Made by a program: the position numbers and the translations under genes. A stretch of DNA of 23,347 nucleotides from Lachnospiraceae bacterium UBA7109. GTDB taxonomy: Bacteria > Bacillota > Clostridia > Lachnospirales > Lachnospiraceae. Of this stretch, positions 1 to 6,921 are shown piece by piece; positions within the stretch are counted from its first letter, which is position 1; the number at the start of each line of letters is the position of its first letter. The stretch lies in contig DKYD01000069.1 in the NCBI GenBank assembly GCA_002492335.1, positions 1 through 23,347 on the forward strand, read 5' to 3'. A model generated the notes under the pieces. It was not told where the DNA came from. It ran no database searches and saw nothing but the letters and a program-made list of their open reading frames with translations.

Positions 1-811
1 CATCTCCCATAATACTTGACGGAGAAAGGCTTGCTTTTTTATCAACGGTTTTTCCACTCTCTTCATAAAGAGCAATGACCTGTTTCTGTGTAGCAACAGC
101 GTTGTAAAGCTGATAACTGTCAAGTGATGCATTTAAATATGAACTCTTATACTCCGGTCCATTATAACCGATAGACTTCTCCATAGATGCATCAGAACCA
201 AGAACCCCCGTTGCATCTCCGGTAATTGCAAAATTAACTACCGTCCGGCATTCCTTTCCATTCCGATAGAATTTTACATCTTTTGTTTCTTTATTATAAG
301 TAACAACAACATGCGTCCATTCATCTATCTTAAAAAATTCCGATCTGGTTATTCCCGTAACCGCCACATTGTAAGGCTGTCCGCTTGCAGGGCCTACGGA
401 AATAAGCAGCGGCTGGTCTTCATTCGGAGATGATACATACCATCCATCTGTATTGTATCCTTTCTTATTCCAGGTAATTATCTGCTCCTCAGTTCCCATA
501 TCTGTATTTGGCTTCATCCAGAATGACAAAGTCAGATTCTCTGGCTGCAGATCTGTATTTGTTCCAAGATTCACATAACTGCTTCCGTTCAGCTTCAGCG
601 CCTTTCCTTTTACGCCTTCCACGTATTCCGGATCACCCGCTGATAATATTCCGTTGTTTCCTTTGCCGCTGCCATCATTCAGATTATTATCAAATTCCAG
701 TTTTAATACTGGATTCTGAAGGCCATGTGTTTCTGCAGCAACCGCCGGGAGAGCCGGCGTTATAGTCATTACCGCTGCAAGCAATAACGCCATAATTCTT
801 TTTGCTTTCAT
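1..811 (-). CDS. Secreted LamG-domain (concanavalin A-like lectin/glucanase fold) protein, C-terminus cut by window edge
   Basis: An open frame of 270 codons runs from an ATG at 811 off the left edge. The first ~25 residues are a Sec signal peptide: a basic start (MKAKR), a hydrophobic core, and an AVAA cleavage-like end. After it lies a LamG/Laminin_G_3-type domain (about residues 35-250). Its marks are a 'LEFDNNLND' opening strand, 'GKALKLNGSSYVNLG', 'LTLSFWMKP', 'WTHVVVTYNKETKDVKFYRNG' and a closing 'LDSYQLYNAVAT..QVIALYE'. Such domains usually bind carbohydrate and precede catalytic modules in large extracellular glycoside hydrolases. The catalytic part, if any, is outside the window, so no substrate can be named. 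The ribosome site AAAGGAGA (818-825) lies 6 nt before the ATG. A terminator separates it from the upstream regulator gene, so it has its own transcription start. Fold confidence is good; enzyme identity is unknown. Confidence 0.85.
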   Translation of the reverse strand, partial: MKAKRIMALLLAAVMTITPALPAVAAETHGLQNPVLKLEFDNNLNDGSGKGNNGILSAGDPEYVEGVKGKALKLNGSSYVNLGTNTDLQPENLTLSFWMKPNTDMGTEEQIITWNKKGYNTDGWYVSSPNEDQPLLISVGPASGQPYNVAVTGITRSEFFKIDEWTHVVVTYNKETKDVKFYRNGKECRTVVNFAITGDATGVLGSDASMEKSIGYNGPEYKSSYLNASLDSYQLYNAVATQKQVIALYEESGKTVDKKASLSPSSIMGD

Positions 812-840
812 AAAAATTCTCCTTTCTATAATATATTGGT

Positions 841-869
841 ATTATCACACAAACAATCTCCTTTTTCAT
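841..869 (-). promoter_or_regulatory. Candidate sigma-A promoter for the LamG gene
   Basis: On the minus strand, ATGAAA (864-869) and GATAAT (841-846) are 17 bp apart, and the -10 is preceded by TGT (extended -10). This would give a leader of about 25-30 nt that keeps the Shine-Dalgarno sequence. The -35 is weak (4 of 6). A second pair (TTGTTT, 17 bp, TATTAT ending at 828) was discounted because its start point would cut into the ribosome site. Confidence 0.4.
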
Positions 870-884
870 CCCAAAAAACTATAC

Positions 885-921
885 AAAAAAACCACAAAAA
901 CTTTAGTTTTTATGGTTTTTT
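885..921 (-). terminator. Intrinsic terminator after the response-regulator gene (end of the rel operon)
   Basis: The arms at 886-902 and 905-921 are complementary. In the minus-strand transcript the single non-Watson-Crick position becomes a G-U pair, giving a continuous stem followed by a run of U. In the plus-strand transcript the same position is a C-A mismatch, so the element fits minus-strand termination better. It sits 16 bp past the stop codon at 937. Confidence 0.75.
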
Positions 922-936
922 GCTGCATCTATTTTT

Positions 937-1731
937 TCATTTTTCCTGACCTTTCGCCTGTTCCATGCGATAACGGCGCGGCGTCGTTCCCTTCTCCTGT
1001 ATAAAACGATTAATGAAATAGTCCACACTGCTAAAACCTACCTGTTTTGCAATCTTGTATACTTTTTCATCCGTATTTAATAAAAGTTCAGTTGCCTTCT
1101 CTATTCTGATACTATTCAGATAATCCCGAAATGCAACTCCATATTTCTTTTTAAAAATCTGACCCAGATATACATTGTTCATATAAAAAATCTCACCCAT
1201 GGACTTTAAGCTTAAGTTTTTATCATAATTTTCCTGAACATACTCTTCTATCTGCTCAAGAATCTTGCCGCCTTCCCTGGCATCCATCTCTGACCGGATA
1301 CCCGGCTCTCTGATTTTTTCATAAGGAACAAACTCATTCCCTCTCGTCTCTTTCTGTTTATACTCTTTGTTAAATACTCCCAAGACCCGAATCAATTCCT
1401 GTTCCTGTATCGGTTTGAGCAGATAATCTCTTACGGATAAGCGAATGGCTTCTTTTGCATAATAAAAATCTGCATATCCGGTTAATATAATAAACTGAAT
1501 CCGGTTTCCATACAAATTTCTCACACTTTCTATCAATTCAAGTCCCGACATTCCTGGCATCTTAAGATCTGCAAAAACAAGATCTATCTTTTCCTTTTCC
1601 AATATCTTCAATGCTTCAAATCCATTTTCTGCCTCGGCAACAATCTCATATCCATATTCTTGCCAGTCAATAATTATTCGTATCCCCTGGCGAATAAACG
1701 GCTCATCATCGACCAACATTACCTTTAACAT
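937..1731 (-). CDS. AraC-type two-component response regulator (YesN-like), orphan
   Basis: This 264-residue protein has an N-terminal receiver domain (about 1-120) and a C-terminal AraC/XylS double helix-turn-helix domain (about 160-257). The receiver has the acidic pair D8-D9, phospho-acceptor D55 in 'FADLKMPG', T84 and K106 in 'LLKP', so it looks fully functional. The DNA-binding part has 'LSLKSMGEIFYMNNVYLGQIFKK' and 'KIAKQVGFSSVDYFINRFI', typical of the family. Such regulators usually pair with a membrane histidine kinase (YesM type) and control carbohydrate uptake or breakdown. No kinase gene adjoins it. It starts 15 bp after aspS and ends at a terminator, so it is probably the last cistron of the rel-MBL-hemZ-hisS-aspS transcript. 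The next gene is a LamG protein, a plausible but unproven target. The ribosome site is a purine run (AAAAGGAAAAGG). Confidence 0.9.
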   Translation of the reverse strand: MLKVMLVDDEPFIRQGIRIIIDWQEYGYEIVAEAENGFEALKILEKEKIDLVFADLKMPGMSGLELIESVRNLYGNRIQFIILTGYADFYYAKEAIRLSVRDYLLKPIQEQELIRVLGVFNKEYKQKETRGNEFVPYEKIREPGIRSEMDAREGGKILEQIEEYVQENYDKNLSLKSMGEIFYMNNVYLGQIFKKKYGVAFRDYLNSIRIEKATELLLNTDEKVYKIAKQVGFSSVDYFINRFIQEKGTTPRRYRMEQAKGQEK

Positions 1732-1746
1732 TTTTCCTTTTCCTTT

Positions 1747-3537
1747 TTATTTTTCTTCTACAGCTATCTGAAGTCCCAGCTCGTCAAGCTGTTTCTGCTC
1801 TACTCTGGTCGGCGCTTCTGTCATAAGATCTGATGCATCTTTTACCTTTGGAAATGCCATTACTTCACGGATACTATCCGCCTTTGCCATAAGCATAACC
1901 AGCCTGTCCAGTCCATATGCAAGTCCTGCATGCGGTGGTACGCCGTACTTAAACGCTGTCAGCAGGAAGCCAAACTGCTCCTGTGCCTGCTCCGGTGTGA
2001 AACCAAGTACTTCGAACATCTTACTCTGAATCTCCGGATTAAAGATACGGACACTTCCTCCGCCGATTTCATTTCCATTTAATGTAATATCATATGCTTT
2101 TGCACGCACTCTTCCCGGATCGCTGTCAATATATTGCAGGTCTTCTTCCATCGGCATCGTAAACGGATGATGCATCGCAGTATATCTTCCCTGCTCTTCA
2201 TTCCACTCAAGAAGCGGGAACTCTGTAATCCAGAGGAATTTGTATTCATTCTTATCCAAAAGCTCCATCTGTCGGGCAAGCTCCAGACGAAGCGCGCCAA
2301 GCACATCCCATACAACCTTGTTCTTATCTGCCGCAAAAAGCAGGAGGTCTCCGTTCTCGCCGCCCATTGCAGAAATCAGCGCAGACATCTCTTCCTCCTT
2401 CATAAACTTCGCAAAGGAAGATTTGACCGTTCCATCCTCCTGAATTGCAATATACGCAAGTCCCTTTGCACCATAATCCTTCGCAAAGGAGACCAGCTTG
2501 TCAATCTTCTTACGCGGCATGCCGCCCTGACCCTTTGCATTGATACCCCGGACAGTCCCGCCGTTTTCAACGGCTCCTTTGAATACAGCAAATTCGCAGT
2601 CTTTCACTACATCTGTCACGTCCGTAAGCTCCATACCAAAACGGATATCCGGCTTATCTGAGCCGTAACGGTCCATTGCTTCCTGCCAGGTCATCCTCGG
2701 AATCGGAAGAGATACCTCTACTCCCAGTACTTCTTTAAATAATTTTGCAAGAAGCCTTTCGTTTACGTCAATTACATCGTCTACATCTACAAAAGAAAGC
2801 TCCATATCAATCTGTGTAAACTCCGGCTGGCGGTCTGCACGGAGATCCTCATCACGGAAGCATTTTGCCAGCTGGAAATAGCGGTCACATCCGGAACACA
2901 TCAAAAGCTGTTTAAAGAGCTGCGGCGACTGTGGAAGCGCATAAAAGTGTCCCTGATGAATTCTGCTCGGCACAAGATAATCTCTTGCTCCTTCCGGTGT
3001 ACTTCCAATCAAGATCGGTGTCTCAATCTCCAGAAATCCCTCATCTGCAAGGAACTGACGAGTAAGTGTTGCCACCTTGCTCCTCATCATCAGATTGCGC
3101 TGCATATCCGGTCGTCTGATATCGAGATATCTGTATTTCAGACGGATTTCTTCCTTTGTCTTCGAATTTTCTTCAATTGGAAACGGTGGCGTATCTGACT
3201 CGGAAAGAATCCGAAGTTCCTCAGGAATAATCTCAATATCCCCGGTCGCCAAATTCTCATTCACAGCGCCGGAACGTTTCTCAACCGTTCCCACAACTGC
3301 AACCACATACTCTGAGCGAAGCTTTGCTGCCTTTTCAATTAAGGCTGCATCCGATTTTCCCTCTTCAAATACAACCTGGATAATCCCGGAACGGTCTCTC
3401 ACATCAACAAATACCAGACCGCCTTTGTTCCGGTTCTTCTGCACCCATCCCATAATCGTGACTTTTTCACCTGTATTTGCACCGGATACCTCTGCACACC
3501 GATGCGTTCTTTTTAATCCCTGCATTGATTCTGCCAT
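1747..3537 (-). CDS. aspS: Aspartyl-tRNA synthetase
   Basis: This 596-residue class IIb synthetase charges tRNA-Asp with aspartate in the cytoplasm. An N-terminal OB-fold anticodon-binding domain (about 15-110, with 'VTIMGWVQKNRNKGGLVFVDVRD') precedes the catalytic core. The core has 'QSPQ' at 203-206, motif 2 'FRDEDLRADRQPEFTQ' at about 227-242, and motif 3 'GLAYGLDRLVML' near the C-terminus. A bacterial-type insertion (GAD domain) fills about 290-410. Length is normal for bacterial AspRS. The chosen ATG has AAGGAG 9 nt upstream. It starts 20 bp after hisS and is followed 15 bp later by the response regulator, so all three are probably co-transcribed. No T-box leader is present in the short gap. 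Confidence 0.98.
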   Translation of the reverse strand: MAESMQGLKRTHRCAEVSGANTGEKVTIMGWVQKNRNKGGLVFVDVRDRSGIIQVVFEEGKSDAALIEKAAKLRSEYVVAVVGTVEKRSGAVNENLATGDIEIIPEELRILSESDTPPFPIEENSKTKEEIRLKYRYLDIRRPDMQRNLMMRSKVATLTRQFLADEGFLEIETPILIGSTPEGARDYLVPSRIHQGHFYALPQSPQLFKQLLMCSGCDRYFQLAKCFRDEDLRADRQPEFTQIDMELSFVDVDDVIDVNERLLAKLFKEVLGVEVSLPIPRMTWQEAMDRYGSDKPDIRFGMELTDVTDVVKDCEFAVFKGAVENGGTVRGINAKGQGGMPRKKIDKLVSFAKDYGAKGLAYIAIQEDGTVKSSFAKFMKEEEMSALISAMGGENGDLLLFAADKNKVVWDVLGALRLELARQMELLDKNEYKFLWITEFPLLEWNEEQGRYTAMHHPFTMPMEEDLQYIDSDPGRVRAKAYDITLNGNEIGGGSVRIFNPEIQSKMFEVLGFTPEQAQEQFGFLLTAFKYGVPPHAGLAYGLDRLVMLMAKADSIREVMAFPKVKDASDLMTEAPTRVEQKQLDELGLQIAVEEK

Positions 3538-3557
3538 CTCATCTGTCTCCTTTTATC

Positions 3558-4823
3558 CTATAACTGATCCACGGAATCTGCATAACAGTCGATAATTTCC
3601 TCATATCCTTCTGCCATGAGCTGTTCCTTTTGGAACTTCTTATTTTTTTTCATATTTACAATCAGAATCTGTCTGCCTGCCTCACGGTCGGCCTTTGCAA
3701 GACCCAATACCTTCAGCATCCCTTCCTTCGACATATTCTTCTCCAGAAGATAGGCTTTTCTCGTACCGTTCTTTGGCACTTCATAGCCGCTCTCCAAAAG
3801 CAGCATAACAATTCTCTCGAATCCAATGGAAAAGCCGCATGCCGGCGTATCCTGTCCGGTAAACTTCCCGATCATCTTATCGTAACGCCCGCCTCCGGCT
3901 ACCGCACCGCCAAAATCATCCATCGTCACTTCAAAAATAGTGCCTGTATAATAAGACTGGCCTCTTACCATTGTCGGATCAAATTTGAGCCTGAAATCAT
4001 ATTCCTTCGCAGCCTCAACACTCGACATAATCATTTCCATGCTCTCTGCTGTCTCTGGACTTAAGCTGTCTCCGAGTTTTTCCTTCAGATAGCGAATACC
4101 GGAGAGATCAGGTTCTACTTCATCAAATAAGGAAAGATATCTTTCCACATTTTCAGAAGAATATCCCAGCCCCTGAAGCTCTGATGCTACGCCTCCAGCG
4201 CCGATCTTGTCCATTTTGTCCAGAATAATGAAGACGTCATCATAATCCTTCTCCTGAAATCCACTGTAATCTGCCATTGCTTTCAAAATATTACGGTTAT
4301 TAATTCCTACTGTAAAATTCCGGAATCCAATCTTCCCCAGCATCGCTGTCGTAGCCAGAATCAGTTCAATCTCCGCCAGATTCCCAGCTTCTCCCAGAAT
4401 ATCAATATCACACTGGGTAAACTGGCGGAATCGTCCTCTCTGCGGGCGGTCTGCACGCCATACACTTCCGATCTGAAGCGCCTTAAAAGGCGACGGCAGT
4501 TCATTCGCATGGTTCGCATAATATCTTGCAAGCGGCACCGTCAGATCATAGCGGAGTCCGCTGTCGGCGAGATCATTTTCTTCTTTCGCTTCGGCAAGCT
4601 TAAGCTTCTCTCCACGCTTCATAATTTTAAAAATCAGCTTTTCATTATCTCCGCCCTGTTTGCTGCACAAATTCTCAATATGCTCCACACATGGAGTTTC
4701 TACAGACTGAAAACCGAAAGTTTTATAAGTATCTTTAATCAGATGAATCAGATAATCTCTGATTTCCATTTCCTTCGGCATCATATCCTTCATTCCTGTG
4801 ACGGGTTTCTTCTTTAATGCCAT
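3558..4823 (-). CDS. hisS: Histidyl-tRNA synthetase, divergent type
   Basis: This class II synthetase charges tRNA-His. It is 421 residues from the preferred ATG at 4823, which has AAGGAG 7 nt upstream; the in-frame ATG two codons earlier would be almost on top of the ribosome site. The core is clear: 'GLRYDLTVPLARYY' (89-102), motif 2 'WRADRPQRGRFRQFTQCDID' (122-141), the HisA signature 'VRGQSYYTGTIFEV' (286-299), and motif 3 'ACGFSIGFERIVMLL' (328-342). Two things are unusual. Motif 2 and its flanks (QCDIDILG) resemble the alphaproteobacterial/eukaryotic-like HisRS group more than the common bacterial form. The C-terminal anticodon-binding domain (about 355-421) is short and lacks the usual LG..E and VK.M elements. 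It overlaps hemZ by 10 bp, indicating translational coupling, and lies 20 bp before aspS. Confidence 0.95.
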   Translation of the reverse strand: MALKKKPVTGMKDMMPKEMEIRDYLIHLIKDTYKTFGFQSVETPCVEHIENLCSKQGGDNEKLIFKIMKRGEKLKLAEAKEENDLADSGLRYDLTVPLARYYANHANELPSPFKALQIGSVWRADRPQRGRFRQFTQCDIDILGEAGNLAEIELILATTAMLGKIGFRNFTVGINNRNILKAMADYSGFQEKDYDDVFIILDKMDKIGAGGVASELQGLGYSSENVERYLSLFDEVEPDLSGIRYLKEKLGDSLSPETAESMEMIMSSVEAAKEYDFRLKFDPTMVRGQSYYTGTIFEVTMDDFGGAVAGGGRYDKMIGKFTGQDTPACGFSIGFERIVMLLLESGYEVPKNGTRKAYLLEKNMSKEGMLKVLGLAKADREAGRQILIVNMKKNKKFQKEQLMAEGYEEIIDCYADSVDQL

Positions 4824-6256
4824 AACCATTCTCCTTTTCGCTCTATCATCTCATCGATCCGGTCTATGTATGCATCAATTGCTTTTACATTTTCAATCCG
4901 GATCAGATTTGTCCGTTTCTTTTTATTTGCCGGATTTTCCACGGGTTCCCTGAACACAAGCTTTGTGGAAGCCCCCGCTCCTGCGGCAATAATGGATTGT
5001 TTTTCCTCCATAATAAGTATATTGTATATTCCGGCTTTGTCAACCTTTGCATAACCTACATTTTCAAAATTCCCCGCCATATTTTTCTGCCGGTACAGAT
5101 AATAAGGCGTCATTCCCATACATGCCGCCGTGTGGGAAGCGTCCTGAATCATCGTTTCCATCTGTTCATTCACATTCTGGCTCTTTGCTCTGTCTTTCAG
5201 CACCTCTTCATATTCCCTGGAATCCTTCTGCCCCATTTTCGCCGCACGCTTAATTGCCAGAGAATGTACCGTCAGATTATCCGGGGAAAGCTGCTCGATC
5301 TTCTTAAGCGTATCTTTCATATCCTCCACTGTCTCTCCCGGAAGTCCTGCAATGATATCCATATTAATATTATCAAATCCAGCGTCTCTCGCCATACCAT
5401 ATACTTCGTAAATATCTTCTACCGTATGTCTTCTGCCAATCAAATCAAGCGTCTTCTGCTGCATACTCTGCGGGTTAATCGAAATTCTGGTGATCCCATG
5501 CGCCCGGAGCACGTTGAGCTTTTCTCTTGTCACGCTGTCCGGTCTTCCTGCCTCCACCGTATATTCCAGCAGATGTTCTTTTGAGAAATTTTCCTCAATG
5601 CACGAAAGCAGCCGCTTAAGCTGCCCTGCATCGAGCGTTGTCGGAGTACCTCCTCCGATATAAATCGTGTTCAGGCGCTTTTCCTTACACATGTCCGCAA
5701 TAGCACGAAGTTCTTTAAAGAGAGCTGCCAGATAATCCTCCACCGCATACCGCCAGTCTGAAAGCGCCCCGGAGCTAAAGGAGCAGTAGGTACACACCGA
5801 TGGGCAAAATGGGATTCCGACATAAAGACTGTATCCATTTTCATAATCCAATCTGTCAAGCAGGGCTTTTTCGCGCACTGCAATATCCCAGGACAGCTCT
5901 GCTTTTTCACGGCTCATAGAAGTATCCTCCATTACCCATGGCACAAATGCTTCTCTCGTCATGCCGCCCTCCAGTTCCTTCATGGCAATCTTTGTCGGCC
6001 TCACTCCCATAAGCACACCCCATGCCAGAGTTTTGCCGGTATATGTGCATAAAGCCCGGTATAGTTCCTTATCTACCTGCTTTTTTCCCTCTTCTCCTGT
6101 TATCAGGATCTGCTGCCCCTTAGGGAGTCTGACTGTGATATAATTAGAGGCTTTTTCCTCCACACAGGATGTAACCTCCTCTGCCGGATAAAAAGCCCTG
6201 ACCATATGATATGCATTATATAAATAAGTTTCTTTCTTACACACAACCTGAATCAT
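4814..6256 (-). CDS. hemZ: Radical-SAM coproporphyrinogen dehydrogenase-like protein HemZ
   Basis: This 480-residue protein has a long N-terminal extension (about 1-140, typical of HemZ rather than HemN/HemW) followed by a radical-SAM core. The iron-sulfur motif CxxxCxxC is C151-C155-C158 ('PFCPSVCTYCSF'). Also visible are 'YIGGGTPTTLDAGQL' and 'GLPGETVEDM', both standard in the HemN superfamily. HemZ was named as an oxygen-independent coproporphyrinogen III oxidase in Bacillus, but many Clostridia carry it without a heme pathway, so its substrate here is uncertain. It starts 15 bp after the metallo-hydrolase gene, has ribosome site CAGGAG upstream, and its stop overlaps the start of hisS. 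Family assignment is firm; the reaction is not. Confidence 0.9.
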   Translation of the reverse strand: MIQVVCKKETYLYNAYHMVRAFYPAEEVTSCVEEKASNYITVRLPKGQQILITGEEGKKQVDKELYRALCTYTGKTLAWGVLMGVRPTKIAMKELEGGMTREAFVPWVMEDTSMSREKAELSWDIAVREKALLDRLDYENGYSLYVGIPFCPSVCTYCSFSSGALSDWRYAVEDYLAALFKELRAIADMCKEKRLNTIYIGGGTPTTLDAGQLKRLLSCIEENFSKEHLLEYTVEAGRPDSVTREKLNVLRAHGITRISINPQSMQQKTLDLIGRRHTVEDIYEVYGMARDAGFDNINMDIIAGLPGETVEDMKDTLKKIEQLSPDNLTVHSLAIKRAAKMGQKDSREYEEVLKDRAKSQNVNEQMETMIQDASHTAACMGMTPYYLYRQKNMAGNFENVGYAKVDKAGIYNILIMEEKQSIIAAGAGASTKLVFREPVENPANKKKRTNLIRIENVKAIDAYIDRIDEMIERKGEWLWH

Positions 6257-6271
6257 ATTATTTCTCCTGAT

Positions 6272-6895
6272 TTAAATATAAGGATTATATTTTCTTTCGT
6301 GGCCGATCGTCGTCTCATCCTCATGTCCCGGATAAACCTTTGTATCATCAGGAAGAATAAACAGTCTTTCCCGGACAGACCGCCCCATCAGGGCCGGCCT
6401 GCTGTTTTCAAAATCAGTCCTCCCAACAGATTCCAGAAACAAAGTGTCCCCGCTGAACAACGTCTTCCCGGATTCCACATAATAACAGCAGCTTCCAACC
6501 GTATGTCCCGGTGTATAGATCACTTCGAATGTATATCCTGCAAAGTTCAGCTTCTGTCCGTCCTTCACATATTCACTTCCGGAAAAGGTATATCCGTCCG
6601 GAGATATCACCGTGGTATGATTCAGATTTTTGTCATTCATGGTTTCCTCTTCCTTCTCATGTACCAGGACCGGAACCTTCCATTCCTTTAAAAACCCGTC
6701 AATTCCCATAATATGATCAAAATGTCCATGTGTCAGAAGAATCGCCTGCAGCTTCATTTCTTCATTTTTTATATGGCTTATCAGATAATCCGGACATGCT
6801 GCCGGATCTATGATAACCGCTTCCTTTGTCTGTTCATTACTGACAAGATAACAATTTGTATGAATCGGTCCAATTCCGAATCTTTCAATCTTCAT
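6272..6895 (-). CDS. Metallo-beta-lactamase-fold hydrolase (glyoxalase II-like)
   Basis: This 207-residue cytoplasmic protein has the whole metal-binding set: HxHxDH at 56-61 ('THGHFDH'), H131 ('TPGHTVG'), D150 ('FSGDTLF') and H191 ('YPGHE'). The 'GRTDFENSR' segment at 158-166 and the terminal 'IGHERKYNPYI' place it in the short glyoxalase II-like group (B. subtilis YqgX type), which lacks the C-terminal substrate domain of true glyoxalase II. The natural substrate of this group is not settled. The ATG at 6895 was preferred over an in-frame TTG at 6904, since AAAGGAG (6906-6912) lies 10 nt before the ATG and directly abuts the TTG. It sits 26 bp after rel and 15 bp before hemZ, a common position in Clostridia. 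Confidence 0.9.
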   Translation of the reverse strand: MKIERFGIGPIHTNCYLVSNEQTKEAVIIDPAACPDYLISHIKNEEMKLQAILLTHGHFDHIMGIDGFLKEWKVPVLVHEKEEETMNDKNLNHTTVISPDGYTFSGSEYVKDGQKLNFAGYTFEVIYTPGHTVGSCCYYVESGKTLFSGDTLFLESVGRTDFENSRPALMGRSVRERLFILPDDTKVYPGHEDETTIGHERKYNPYI

Positions 6896-6921
6896 AAACC
6901 CCAAACTCCTTTTGCTATGCC

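Noticed and set aside
508..765. Plus-strand 85-codon frame at the left end
   Set aside because: It is the shadow of the minus-strand LamG gene, which has a signal peptide, a domain pattern and a proper ribosome site.
3538..3557. T-box or other riboswitch in front of aspS or hisS
   Set aside because: The gap before aspS is 20 bp and hisS overlaps hemZ, leaving no room for a leader RNA.
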